The notes under the pieces: model-generated
What the model saw: only the letters and a program-made list of their open reading frames with translations
Told to the model about the DNA's origin: nothing
The model's database searches: none
In this document: piece by piece, positions 52,130-61,004 of the stretch
Layout: each line of letters opens with the position of its first letter
Position numbering within the stretch: position 1 is the first letter of the stretch
Position numbers and translations under genes: made by a program
Source of the DNA: Pedobacter sp. HMWF019
GTDB taxonomy: Bacteria > Bacteroidota > Bacteroidia > Sphingobacteriales > Sphingobacteriaceae
Direction of reading: 5' to 3'
DNA: 64,000 bases
Assembly: GCF_003061025.1 (NCBI RefSeq)
Contig: NZ_QAIL01000037.1
Span: 1 to 64,000 of the forward strand

Positions 52130-54759
52130 CCGAAGACAGATTTCGCTTTCCGAATGGCTTTCTCCAGGTCAATCCCCTTACCAAGTACACCTTTAAACAA
52201 GTCTCCTTTTACTTTCAACCGGTCTATGGCATTGAAAATCGTAAAATCCTGCATTTTTAAACCAGGTTTTACTTCGTCCCAGTGCAGCGGCATAGACACT
52301 GTGGCTCCAGGTTTAGGGCGAAGAGAATAAGGGCCGGCGATAGTTGCTCCCGGCCGGTTTTGTAAAAAATCCAGATACATTTTTCCTTTTCTGTTGGCCA
52401 CCATTCTTTCCAGACTGGTATATTCCGGAATTTGTTTATGGACCAGATTCACAATGATCCGGGCAAACATCTGGCTTTGGTCGTAGGTGTATTTTGCGCC
52501 CAAAGGAATATAAATATGCATACCGGTTGATCCAGATGTTTTACAGAAGGAAGGTAGGTCGATAGCATCCAACACCTCTTTCACCTCAAGCGCTGCAGCA
52601 ACGACCTGATCAAAGGTATTCTTATCCGGATCCAGATCTATGACACAATAGTCGGGTTGATCGGGAGATTCTACCCGACTGAACCAGGGATTCATTTCGA
52701 TACAACCCAGTGAGGCCATCCACAGTAATGTTGCCTCATCGGCACCAACCAGATACTCCTTTTCCTCTCCTTCACTGGTGGTATAAGGAAAGGTCTTCGC
52801 CCAGTCTGGTGCCGTATTGGTCACATCTTTCTGGTAAAATCCTTTTCCATGAATGCCTCCGGGAAAGCGGTTCAGTGACATTGGACGGTCTTTCAGGTAA
52901 GGTAAAATATATTCAGCAACCTGGTAATAATAATTAAACAGGTCTCGTTTACTTACTTTATCTTCAGGCCAATAGAGTTTACTCAAATGTGTAAACTTCA
53001 ATTCATGCCCGCAGATCTTTCGAACCTGCGTTTCATCTTTAGGGTTCAACAGGGTTTTTCTTTGTTTGTTTTTTGGAGGTGTTATGGCTTCCTGATGCCT
53101 ATCTGTAGCTTCTTCTTTCACAATCTTTTCTGTTTTTTCCAAAATATCTTCTTTCGGCGCTGCGGTTTCCCGCAGCACCTCTCTCGCTTTCTTGTCTATA
53201 CGCATCCCTTTAAAAGAAGGATGCCGGAATACCCCATCAGAAGTCACTTCTGAAAAAGCAACCTCACAAACCAGTTCCGGCTTTAGCCAAGTGGCTTTGG
53301 CATTTGGAGGGTTCGGCCTGAACCTTGAAGGTTTATTGACATCAGGGAGTTCTTCAAAAGGGCTTTTATCTGTAATTAAAGGTTTAAATTGAGCCATCAT
53401 TTCCTTTTGCAACTGATCGTTGAACCCAGTACCCACCTTCCCAACGTACTGGAGTTTACCATTTTCATAAACACCCAACAACAGGGAACTGAAGGCTTTA
53501 GGGGTATTGGCATTCTTTGTGTAACCTGCAATCACTACTTCCTGCCTTTTATGGACCTTAATTTTGACCCACTCCTTTGAACGGTAGTTGTAAGAATAAG
53601 TACTGTCTTTTTTCTTTGCAATAATTCCTTCAAGCCCCATTCGCTCTGCAGCCGCATAGAAATCTATACCTCTGGCATTAAACACTTTGCTCAAACGTAC
53701 CCGGTCGTCCTGTTGCGGTAAAATGGTCTTCAAAATATCCTGACGCTGGCACAAGGGCAATTCTCTCAGGTCTTTACCATCATACCACAGCAGATCAAAT
53801 ACGTAATAAACCAGTTCTCCGTCAGCTTCACTTCTCCAGTTCTGAAGATCTCCAAAATTAGAAACCCCTTTATCATTTAAGACCAAAACCTCACCATCCA
53901 GTACTGCATTCATCTTCCAGCCCTCCAGCAAGTCACGAATCGGGTAAAATTTATCGTTAAAACTTTTCTTATTTCTAGATAGGAGTTCCACTTTTCCGTT
54001 ATTCAGGTAAGCCAAAGCACGGTATCCATCCCATTTTACTTCATATTGCCAATCAGGATCATCAAAAGGTCCATCGACCAGGGTAGCCAGCATAGGTTTC
54101 TGGGCTGTTGGAAATTTCATTTTTGCCGTACTTTTTAGCTGGGCTTTTACATCCTTTTGATTGCTGTGCCAGATCTGGTCACTGCTCTTCTCCGCCTGGG
54201 CAATGGTTTTATTGGAAATCACAGATTTATCTTCTTTAGTGATGTCCTTCACCGATGCATAATCATCATTATGCTTGATCAGCAACCAGCTGTTCTCCGC
54301 CATTCCATGGGTTTTCACCAGGGCAAATTCACCTTGTAACTTTTCACCATGAAGTTTAAACTTCAATGAACCTGCTTCCAGCTGTTTGAGCAGAAATCTT
54401 TCCTGGGCCTTTTTTCCTTTAATTTTTTCTATAGGTTCGTAGGTACCCTGGTCCCATACAATTACAGTTCCTCCTCCATACTCCCCTTTTGGGATCAGTC
54501 CTTCAAAATTCCGGTAATCAAAGGGATGATCTTCTACCATCATGGCCAGACGTTTGGTCTTAGGGTCTGTAGAAGGACCTTTAGGCACCGCCCAGCTTTT
54601 CAGTACACCATCCATTTCCAGCCTGAAATCATAGTGAAGCCGGCTGGCATCATGTTTCTGAATAACAAATGAAAGTTTTTCCCGATCCTTACTTTTTCCT
54701 GATTCAGGCTCTTTCGTTTTACTAAAATCGCGCTTGGCACTGTATTTTTCCAGACTCAT
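52126..54759 (-). CDS. ligD: ATP-dependent DNA ligase D (NHEJ ligase-polymerase)
   Basis: An 877-residue multidomain repair enzyme for non-homologous end joining. Order: 3'-phosphoesterase about 1-165 (FVIQKHDASRLHYDFRLEMD, HPFDYRNFEGLIPKGEYGGG), ligase about 215-535 with nucleotidyl lysine K242 in YEVKWDGYRALAY, and AEP-type polymerase about 590-877 with the metal pair in CVIDLDPDKN and KTSGSTGMHIYIPL. This is the Pseudomonas-type order. Ku, its usual partner, is not in the window. A hairpin (54762-54783) sits directly before the start codon. Confidence 0.95.
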   Translation of the reverse strand: MSLEKYSAKRDFSKTKEPESGKSKDREKLSFVIQKHDASRLHYDFRLEMDGVLKSWAVPKGPSTDPKTKRLAMMVEDHPFDYRNFEGLIPKGEYGGGTVIVWDQGTYEPIEKIKGKKAQERFLLKQLEAGSLKFKLHGEKLQGEFALVKTHGMAENSWLLIKHNDDYASVKDITKEDKSVISNKTIAQAEKSSDQIWHSNQKDVKAQLKSTAKMKFPTAQKPMLATLVDGPFDDPDWQYEVKWDGYRALAYLNNGKVELLSRNKKSFNDKFYPIRDLLEGWKMNAVLDGEVLVLNDKGVSNFGDLQNWRSEADGELVYYVFDLLWYDGKDLRELPLCQRQDILKTILPQQDDRVRLSKVFNARGIDFYAAAERMGLEGIIAKKKDSTYSYNYRSKEWVKIKVHKRQEVVIAGYTKNANTPKAFSSLLLGVYENGKLQYVGKVGTGFNDQLQKEMMAQFKPLITDKSPFEELPDVNKPSRFRPNPPNAKATWLKPELVCEVAFSEVTSDGVFRHPSFKGMRIDKKAREVLRETAAPKEDILEKTEKIVKEEATDRHQEAITPPKNKQRKTLLNPKDETQVRKICGHELKFTHLSKLYWPEDKVSKRDLFNYYYQVAEYILPYLKDRPMSLNRFPGGIHGKGFYQKDVTNTAPDWAKTFPYTTSEGEEKEYLVGADEATLLWMASLGCIEMNPWFSRVESPDQPDYCVIDLDPDKNTFDQVVAAALEVKEVLDAIDLPSFCKTSGSTGMHIYIPLGAKYTYDQSQMFARIIVNLVHKQIPEYTSLERMVANRKGKMYLDFLQNRPGATIAGPYSLRPKPGATVSMPLHWDEVKPGLKMQDFTIFNAIDRLKVKGDLFKGVLGKGIDLEKAIRKAKSVFG

Positions 54760-54761
54760 AT

Positions 54762-54783
54762 CCCTGTAGGTTTGACTGCAGGG
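54762..54783. repeat. Stem-loop directly before the ligD start
   Basis: CCCTGTAG and CTGCAGGG form an 8-pair stem (one non-Watson-Crick position, a G-U pair on the plus strand) around a six-base loop, ending 3 bp before the ligD ATG. It could mask the ribosome site or be a weak end signal for the AraC transcript. There is no T tract. Confidence 0.35.
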
Positions 54784-54841
54784 TTAACAATCTAAAAAAT
54801 GATATGGTTTAGAATTTAATAAAAACCAGGTTATTAAACCT

Positions 54842-55828
54842 TTAGACCATCACTTCACTGGGTAAAATTCCGAAGTAACGTTTAAAAGCTTCCGTTAAAT
54901 GACTCTGATGGTTAAATCCAACGGCCGCAGCCACCTGGCCTATACTTTTCCGTTCCTCCAGAATCAGCCTCCTCGCTTCTTCCATTCTTAAACGAGTCAC
55001 ATAACCATAAATGGTCGTTCCGTAATACTCTTTAAAGCCCTTTTTCAACTTAAATTCATTTAGAGTTACCTGTTTAGACAACTCAATAATGGTTGGCGGA
55101 TATTGGTAGGTGGCATCCAGGATATCCCTGGCATGTTCAATTTTTTTGAGGTCATCCTGCTTGATCAGGTACTTGTCTACTTCCGTCCCTGAATGCATCT
55201 GTTCAAGTTGTAGCATCAGCAGTTCCAATATTTTGGCCTCTGTATGCAGTCTTTTCAGTTCACCTGTTCTTTTACACTCACAGATATCATTGATCACCCT
55301 CTTCATTTCCGATGTAACGGAGAGATCTTTGGCTGCAAACGAGCTATACTTTCCTTTAAGGATTTCCTTTACAAACTCAGAATGCAACAGGGAGTGCTGA
55401 TCTATCAAATGAAAATAATATTGTTTGGACATCACCAGCAAAAAATATTTATACTCCAGCTCCGGCATCATTGGATACTTTCCCTTTAAGGAAGGAATAT
55501 AACGGATATTGTGCCGGCTGCCTGTTCTTCTGTTGTTTTTGGGCGCATTCTTTTCCATGGAGGAAGAAGATCCGTAGAAAATAAACTGGGAGGTAATCGC
55601 TTCACCTTCTACTTCAGAAATGACCTTAACGTGCTCATTAAATTGCATGGTAGAGTGCACAAGGAATAAACCACCGGCACTGAGCTGATAGTTAACCAGC
55701 TTTTCTGCCGGCAGGCTTTTAATATTAACCTGTTTCTCGGACAAAGGCGTATGAGCCACGTAGAGTTCGGGAATTTCTTCTATAAAAAGCCATTCATCTG
55801 ATCCCTCTATTTTCGATTTGATCTTCAT
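54842..55828 (-). CDS. AraC-family transcription regulator of the haem locus
   Basis: A 328-residue regulator. The C-terminal 100 residues hold two helix-turn-helix units: YPPTIIELSKQVTLNEFKLK followed by GFKEYYGTTIYGYVTRLRME, and SIGQVAAAVGFNHQSHLTEA followed by FKRYFGILPSEV. This is the siderophore/haem-type branch common in Bacteroidota (PchR-like). The N-terminal 200 residues are a ligand domain without recognisable motif. It is the last gene of the haem cluster, 9 bp after the small CxxC gene, so it probably controls the cluster in response to iron, haem or biliverdin. The target site is unknown. Confidence 0.88.
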   Translation of the reverse strand: MKIKSKIEGSDEWLFIEEIPELYVAHTPLSEKQVNIKSLPAEKLVNYQLSAGGLFLVHSTMQFNEHVKVISEVEGEAITSQFIFYGSSSSMEKNAPKNNRRTGSRHNIRYIPSLKGKYPMMPELEYKYFLLVMSKQYYFHLIDQHSLLHSEFVKEILKGKYSSFAAKDLSVTSEMKRVINDICECKRTGELKRLHTEAKILELLMLQLEQMHSGTEVDKYLIKQDDLKKIEHARDILDATYQYPPTIIELSKQVTLNEFKLKKGFKEYYGTTIYGYVTRLRMEEARRLILEERKSIGQVAAAVGFNHQSHLTEAFKRYFGILPSEVMV

Positions 55829-55837
55829 CTTTAATTC

Positions 55838-56158
55838 TTATTTACGCATCAGCTGATAAACCTCATTCATATAAATAGCTTCATCTATCGCCATTTTAAA
55901 CTCCTCAAATTCCTCTTCTGCAAAAGCGAAGCAGATGTCATGATTGGGCGTATTCAACACAATACGTTTCTCACCATTAGGAAATGGCAAGCTATTATCT
56001 TCAAAAGGCAAACTGTTCACAACTTCTCTAAATAAGAGAAAAGCCTCTTCTGTAAAATTCAGCAGTAAATTATTATGCCATAAGTAATATACTCCGCAGC
56101 CTGCACAACTGCTCAATACCGTGTTTCCCCTGGTGCTTAATACCCTTGTCTTACACAT
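55838..56158 (-). CDS. Small CxxC protein of the haem locus (DUF6686-like)
   Basis: A 106-residue soluble protein. A SSCAGCGVYYLWHNNLLLNF segment carries a CxxC pair that could bind metal or haem; the middle is NGEKRIVLNTPNHDICFAF and the end is an acidic helix (EEEFEEFKMAIDEAIYMNEV). Similar short proteins are found in many Bacteroidota iron loci and I believe they form a DUF6686-type family, but I could not check this. It lies 1 bp after the S41 protease stop and 9 bp before the AraC gene. A role in haem or iron handling is inferred from position only. Confidence 0.6.
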   Translation of the reverse strand: MCKTRVLSTRGNTVLSSCAGCGVYYLWHNNLLLNFTEEAFLLFREVVNSLPFEDNSLPFPNGEKRIVLNTPNHDICFAFAEEEFEEFKMAIDEAIYMNEVYQLMRK

Positions 56159-56159
56159 A

Positions 56160-57692
56160 TCATTCTGTTTTTATAAGTTTCATTTCCTGTTTGATCATGC
56201 CGGAAAAAAACGGGCCATTACCAGACAGCCTTTGTACGCTGGGCCTTAACCCATATTTTTGTTTAACAACACTGCTTTGCTGGCTATTCGGCCCCGATTC
56301 CGTTTGTCCGATATCCTGTAAGGCGGCCTGCAGGCTGGATTCCTGAGGGTCTCCGAAGTTATGTGTTACGTCATCATCTGCAGCAATGTCAGGAATAAAG
56401 CCATCAAAATAATCGCTGTTTCCTTGTGCATTTTTGATCAGAAAGCCTGCTGTATACAGGTTGTACTGATCTATTTTAATGCCGAAAAAACCAACAGGTT
56501 TTCCATAGGTCTGGCTACCGATCAGTTTGACTTTAAAATAAGGTTTTAAAATATTGATCAGCATTTCACTGGCGGAGGCCGTTTCATTGCTAATTAAAAA
56601 ATAGATATTCTGAAGGGTCTGCAAACTTCCAGCCTTACTAAAGCGATAAGTATTCCCTGTTGTAGAAAAGTCCACATCCGCATAAGTTGCCCTTCGCCCA
56701 TTTAAATAGACCGCTTGTCCGTTTCCATCAAAATAGAGCTGATTTTTCAGGAGGGTAGCTTTTCCCTGTTGCATCAAACTGTTGTATTGTTCGCTGCACA
56801 TCACCTTATTATTTAGTGCACTTGTTGCCAGCAAATTGGCCAGATACCTGGCTGTTTCCACATAGCCTCCATGGTTGTAACGAAGATCTATGACCATCGT
56901 TTCTATATGACCACCGACAGCAAAATCAGCAAAGTTTTTATTTAACCCCTCTTTTGAGCTACTGAGCGGCGCAAAATGCCCATAGGCAAGATAAGCAACA
57001 GGTTTGTTTGCTACGCGAAGTAATTGTGCATCTAAAACCGGATCACTACGGTAGGAAGCCTTTTGAAGCTCGACAGCTACCGGTAGTCCTTCTTGCCTGA
57101 GCAGGTCCAGTGTCAGAGAGGCTCCATCCAAGCCAGCCAGTAAACTTGCAGAAGAAGCCGCTGTTCCGTTCACAAATCTGACCTCATCTCCCCGTTTTAT
57201 ACCCGCCATGGCGGCCGGAGAATTAGGATATACCAGTTTCACGTAGAATTCCTCTCCAAATGAAGCGAACTCCAGCCCAAAACCATAACCATTTCCCTCT
57301 GTATCCAGGCTTGCGACAACGCCTTTATTCCCTGTATACAGATCAATAAAAGAGTATTTTGGTACACCGGGCAATGCACCTTTTTCAAACGGGAAACCTG
57401 ATGCAGTATTGATCTTGTATTGGCTGAAGGCATATAATGCCGCTTTAAAATTTTGAAGATCTGTTGCGCCGCTGGTAAATCTTCGTGGATTGAATACGGA
57501 ATAATCGGGCAAGGCATCATTCCATAAATAAGTTTGCCTGGCATACAGGTAAATGGAGTCGAGCGTAAAGGCCGTTCTGCTGCCTGTTGTTGGGGAAACG
57601 GGAAGTTCAGTTTCTATAACAGAAGTCTTCTTACAGGCAAAGAACCCTGTAAGAAGTAACAAAAAGAGCCCTTTATACCTCGGCTTCACCAT
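56160..57692 (-). CDS. S41-family (C-terminal processing type) peptidase lipoprotein
   Basis: A 510-residue lipoprotein; signal sequence GLFLLLLTGFFAC with the lipid cysteine at about residue 20. It has an N-terminal helical part, a PDZ-like domain about 150-215 (VYPNSPAAMAGIKRGDEVRFV) and the S41 catalytic domain with the nucleophile in NETASASEMLINIL and the general-base lysine in SQTYGKPVGFFG. It may sit in the outer membrane and cut proteins or peptides. In this operon it could trim or release haem carriers, or degrade haemoproteins to free haem; this is inference. It lies 6 bp after the haem oxygenase gene. Confidence 0.85.
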   Translation of the reverse strand: MVKPRYKGLFLLLLTGFFACKKTSVIETELPVSPTTGSRTAFTLDSIYLYARQTYLWNDALPDYSVFNPRRFTSGATDLQNFKAALYAFSQYKINTASGFPFEKGALPGVPKYSFIDLYTGNKGVVASLDTEGNGYGFGLEFASFGEEFYVKLVYPNSPAAMAGIKRGDEVRFVNGTAASSASLLAGLDGASLTLDLLRQEGLPVAVELQKASYRSDPVLDAQLLRVANKPVAYLAYGHFAPLSSSKEGLNKNFADFAVGGHIETMVIDLRYNHGGYVETARYLANLLATSALNNKVMCSEQYNSLMQQGKATLLKNQLYFDGNGQAVYLNGRRATYADVDFSTTGNTYRFSKAGSLQTLQNIYFLISNETASASEMLINILKPYFKVKLIGSQTYGKPVGFFGIKIDQYNLYTAGFLIKNAQGNSDYFDGFIPDIAADDDVTHNFGDPQESSLQAALQDIGQTESGPNSQQSSVVKQKYGLRPSVQRLSGNGPFFSGMIKQEMKLIKTE

Positions 57693-57698
57693 CCTTTT

Positions 57699-58256
57699 TT
57701 AAATCTTCACCTCCTCAAAAACTTCTGCAAAGCGGCTAAAAGTTTCATTGGCTGCATGAACGGCTAATTTTTCCTGTTCTGCATTTGTGGCTTGCTGATT
57801 TAAAACGGCTACAAAACTCCCCCATTTTTGACCAGTTGCTTCTCCGTAACCAGAGAAAAAAGAAACACCTTTAGTAATTCCACCTTTTTCCAGCATTTTT
57901 ACAATGATACTTCCCCCCATGATAGAGCCTTCCATCACATATAATGCGCCAAGAGCCTGTAAATGATTGGTGATTTCCGGAAGGTTTATCGTTGCAGGCT
58001 CATTGATCTGACCACCAAGTTCTTCTATATCCCTTTTAAGGTAAGAAGAATTTCGCCTGTCTTTGTAGTCCGGCAGCAATTCTTCAGTAATATAAGGTGC
58101 AATGGCTTGCTCTACCTGGCTAAAATACGTGTAAAAATGATTCAGGAAATCAGCGTAATCTTCATTACTCCTGATGGCCTTCAATTTTTGTACGACTTGT
58201 TTTTCTAAACTTAAATGCGATTCTTTTGTCGCTTCTTTGATGGTTGTACTTAACAT
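57699..58256 (-). CDS. Biliverdin-producing haem oxygenase
   Basis: A 185-residue all-helical haem oxygenase that opens the ring to biliverdin, CO and iron. The proximal haem ligand is His14 in EATKESHLSLEK; the distal helix carries the glycines ALYVMEGSIMGGSIIVKML. Length is normal for the bacterial HmuO/HemO type. No signal peptide, so it acts in the cytoplasm on imported haem. The cluster lacks visible inner-membrane haem ABC genes, which may lie outside the window. It is 48 bp after the lipoprotein gene at 58305. Confidence 0.9.
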   Translation of the reverse strand: MLSTTIKEATKESHLSLEKQVVQKLKAIRSNEDYADFLNHFYTYFSQVEQAIAPYITEELLPDYKDRRNSSYLKRDIEELGGQINEPATINLPEITNHLQALGALYVMEGSIMGGSIIVKMLEKGGITKGVSFFSGYGEATGQKWGSFVAVLNQQATNAEQEKLAVHAANETFSRFAEVFEEVKI

Positions 58257-58304
58257 ATCTTTTTATTTATTGTTTATAGTCTAAACTGGGATTTATATAA
58301 AATA

Positions 58305-59273
58305 TTATTCTGTAATGATAATAGGAGAAATTGATCTTGGAGAAACGAGACTTCCGCTGATCTTAGTTGCCTCATGGTCATAATACACTGTAGGAAGATA
58401 AAATTCACCCGTAGAATGCTCTGTTGGTATATCAACCACGAGTCCCTTACCATCGGCAGCAACACTTACAATGTCCAATATATTAAAACCATCCAAAGAA
58501 ATTAAGGTAATCGTATTACCGGAAAGATTACGAAACGGTAAAGTAACCCTTGTCCCTCTTTTGACCTTTATTGGTTGGGCACTGGGATTAAAGATATATG
58601 GAGGTGCAAAATCTGCTTTATTAATCGTAATAAAATCTGTTTTACTCCTAACAGACTTATCACCGGTCACAATTTTTAATTTGTATTTGCCTGGTGCAGG
58701 AAGATTGGTTTGATCGTAGGTATCTACAAAAAGATTTAACGCTGTTCTCCCGAGATCAACAATCATCAGCCTTATTTCCTGACCACTTCCATCCACCAGA
58801 TAAGCCTTTGTTTTTTCCAGATCCGGAATAAGGTAGTTGACTCTCCCATTTAAGTTGATCTGGTCGTATTGTTTAGTCGCTAAGGGGCTTTCATCGTTCA
58901 GTTGAGGAGGAGCCTGATTGTTGACCACCTTAAGTTTATAGCTTGCTGAAGTTCCATTTTGAGCAGTTACCGTATAGGTCAGACCATCCTTCAAAGCGAC
59001 TTTCTTTCCAGAAGCGGGAGATATTTTAGCCCGTTCTGCCACCACAATTACCGGGGCAATAGAATCTGGTATATTGGTATATCCCGGCCAGTAAAGCGTA
59101 AGTGTATTCTGATCGATAGCTATACTGAGCTCACCACCATTTACCGCGGGTACAGTAAATGATTTGATCTCAGTAAATGGGTAGTCTATTTCATTTATTG
59201 TTTTTTTACAGGAGGAAAGGCCTAGTAAGACCATCGATGCAGCTGTAAATAATAGGCATTTTATAATATTCAT
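58305..59273 (-). CDS. Lipoprotein with Ig-like (DUF5018-type) domain, haem locus
   Basis: A 322-residue lipoprotein: signal ending LLGLSSCKKT with cysteine at about residue 22. The first 120 residues form a beta-sandwich ending TYTVTAQNGTSASYKLKVVN, the pattern of DUF5018-type Ig-like domains (ISPASG ... YTVTAxDGTxxxYxLxV). Two further beta domains follow. It shares this module with the gene at 59290 (SPASGTLVENILDLF, YTVTGKDGTKSTYKL), so the two are paralogues in part. It might help bind haem or haemoproteins at the surface; no ligand motif is visible. Confidence 0.65.
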   Translation of the reverse strand: MNIIKCLLFTAASMVLLGLSSCKKTINEIDYPFTEIKSFTVPAVNGGELSIAIDQNTLTLYWPGYTNIPDSIAPVIVVAERAKISPASGKKVALKDGLTYTVTAQNGTSASYKLKVVNNQAPPQLNDESPLATKQYDQINLNGRVNYLIPDLEKTKAYLVDGSGQEIRLMIVDLGRTALNLFVDTYDQTNLPAPGKYKLKIVTGDKSVRSKTDFITINKADFAPPYIFNPSAQPIKVKRGTRVTLPFRNLSGNTITLISLDGFNILDIVSVAADGKGLVVDIPTEHSTGEFYLPTVYYDHEATKISGSLVSPRSISPIIITE

Positions 59274-59289
59274 TTGACTGAAATTTGGG

Positions 59290-60027
59290 TTATTTTACCG
59301 TTATTTTAACAGGGTATTTAAGCGTAACAGTCTTACTGTAAAAACGCACTTTTATCTTGTAAACACCGGATTTAAAATCCGTAAATGTATTCGTCTGTAA
59401 ATTGTATGTTAAGGCTGAGCTTGTCGCAAAAAGCTTATAACCACTATTGTTATTAATTACAAATTCTTTTTGGGCTTCATCAATTAATGTGATTTTGATG
59501 AGAGATCGATCCAGCTCAATATTTCCTGAAGGAATATCACCCGACCAGGGTATGTATAATGCGGGATTGTCAAATCGGCTAACCACCAATTCTGTAGTTT
59601 CTGTAGCAGTACTGATCTCTTCCAGTTTAAAATCTCCCTGCTGTACTTCGATGAGCAATTTATAGGTAGATTTAGTCCCGTCTTTACCCGTTACGGTATA
59701 CGATATATTTTTATTCTGATCAAATAGATCAAGAATATTTTCGACAAGAGTTCCACTTGCCGGACTGACAGCAGCTCCCTCAGAAACCTTAATATCCGGC
59801 TGTAGAACAGTCAGGTACAAATAATAAGGCAAGTACAGTTTAATGGTTTTCTCCGTTTCATTCACTACGCCTACTAGCGGATCTCCAGATACATTCGTAA
59901 CCTGGTAAGACAGGATCCTGTTTTGCGCCTGAGCTGGTGGTTCAACCGTCTCCGTTTTTTTACAGGAAATTAGAAGAATACCTATAACCAGGCTGGATAT
60001 GACTTTTAGTAATTGTTTAAATTTCAT
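59290..60027 (-). CDS. Lipoprotein with Ig-like (DUF5018-type) domain, shorter paralogue
   Basis: A 245-residue lipoprotein: signal MKFKQLLKVISSLVIGILLI then SCKKTE. It has one Ig-like module (about 35-130) like that of the 58305 protein and a C-terminal beta domain ending in KSGVYKIKVRFYSKTVTLKY. It is 16 bp before the larger paralogue and about 94 bp after the HmuY-like gene, from which it is separated by a stable hairpin. Function unknown; surface exposure is likely for a Bacteroidota lipoprotein in a TonB receptor operon. Confidence 0.62.
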   Translation of the reverse strand: MKFKQLLKVISSLVIGILLISCKKTETVEPPAQAQNRILSYQVTNVSGDPLVGVVNETEKTIKLYLPYYLYLTVLQPDIKVSEGAAVSPASGTLVENILDLFDQNKNISYTVTGKDGTKSTYKLLIEVQQGDFKLEEISTATETTELVVSRFDNPALYIPWSGDIPSGNIELDRSLIKITLIDEAQKEFVINNNSGYKLFATSSALTYNLQTNTFTDFKSGVYKIKVRFYSKTVTLKYPVKITVK

Positions 60028-60054
60028 TTATATTGACATTTATAGTATTAATAA

Positions 60055-60080
60055 CTGCCGGAAATCTTAATTCCCGGCAG
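60055..60080 (-). repeat. Intercistronic hairpin in the haem operon
   Basis: On the minus strand CTGCCGGGAA and TTTCCGGCAG form ten pairs (one G-U) around a six-base loop, between the HmuY-like gene at 60122 and the lipoprotein at 59290. No T run follows, so it is not an intrinsic terminator. It may protect the upstream mRNA or lower expression of the downstream genes. Confidence 0.5.
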
Positions 60081-60121
60081 CTGACTCTGTTCAATCAAAT
60101 ATTTATGTGTTTATAGAATGC

Positions 60122-60808
60122 TTACAACAATCTTTGGTAGTCAAGACTGTAGAAAGGATAATTGGTAGCATACGGTGTGCCTGCTGGCGTGGCATTATAA
60201 TAAATGCTGTTGATCCTTACTTTATAATTTGCACCACCCGCTATTTTTGAAATCAATATAATCGTACGGTTAGCCACAGCAGTAACTTGATGATTACTGA
60301 TCACGTAATTGTACCATCCAATTGTAGTTCCGGTGTTATATCCGATCACTCCGCCGGTCAATGCTGTTCTTGACGTAGATCCACTAACCGATCCAAAGGC
60401 CACATCAGTATAATAAAGATCAAACTTGTCACTGTTTACTACAAAATCACCAGTTGCTGAACCCTGGAATTTAAAATCATAAGTAGTTGAATTTCCTCCA
60501 TCGCTGTTCACTATGCTATAATAATAAGTACTGGCTTTTGAAGCCCATTTCGTCGTATCCGTTAAATCAGCAACGGTTCCCTGGTGGAAATTACGCACAT
60601 TATATACGCCCGATACCAGAGCAATGGTTCCTTTTGTAGTAGCCTCTGTAAAAGCAGTTGGTGTACTGGTTACAGGTGAAACGGCAAGACCATTAGCTGT
60701 GCTAAGCTTTGCATCAGCTGGTACAGTAGAATTTTCTTTTTTGCATGAAGCAAGGACACTTAATGTTACAACGGCAATTGCCAGGGTTTTGATGTTGAAA
60801 TTTTTCAT
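60122..60808 (-). CDS. HmuY-like haem-binding lipoprotein (third, more distant)
   Basis: A 228-residue lipoprotein from the ATG at 60808 (signal KTLAIAVVTLSVLASCKKE); the frame extends to a TTG at 60847 but that would put 13 charged residues before the signal. The end of the protein, NRTIILISKIAGGANYKVRI followed by a tyrosine-rich strand pair, fits the HmuY C-terminal pattern, and YYYSIVNSDGG followed by YDFKFQG fits its central strands. It is less similar to the two upstream HmuY-like proteins than they are to each other. Expected to take haem from host or environmental proteins and pass it to the TonB receptor. Confidence 0.65.
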   Translation of the reverse strand: MKNFNIKTLAIAVVTLSVLASCKKENSTVPADAKLSTANGLAVSPVTSTPTAFTEATTKGTIALVSGVYNVRNFHQGTVADLTDTTKWASKASTYYYSIVNSDGGNSTTYDFKFQGSATGDFVVNSDKFDLYYTDVAFGSVSGSTSRTALTGGVIGYNTGTTIGWYNYVISNHQVTAVANRTIILISKIAGGANYKVRINSIYYNATPAGTPYATNYPFYSLDYQRLL

Positions 60809-60892
60809 TTTTAATGGATTTTCGCCACCTTTGCTCTTTGTCAGCAAATTGGCTGGTAAATAAAATTTGTTTAGTGCAGGAAATAGATAAGT

Positions 60893-60949
60893 CTATGCCA
60901 CCGTTGATTTGCGATTGAGGTGAGCCGTAGTATTATTTATTTTCTGCAT
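60893..60949 (-). CDS. Possible 18-codon ORF upstream of the HmuY-like gene
   Basis: ATG at 60949 to TAG at 60893 encodes MQKINNTTAHLNRKSTVA in the 196-bp gap between two HmuY-like genes. It may be chance. I list it because the gap is the largest in the locus and no hairpin or perfect promoter element explains it. It lacks the terminator that would make it a leader peptide. Confidence 0.2.
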   Translation of the reverse strand: MQKINNTTAHLNRKSTVA

Positions 60950-61004
60950 TTGTTGTTTGTAGGATGATATAATTATTTAATTGAACACGATTTTATGGGA
61001 ATCT

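Noticed and set aside
60809-60847. HmuY-like protein starting at TTG 60847
   Set aside because: It would place charged residues ahead of a normal lipoprotein signal that begins at ATG 60808.
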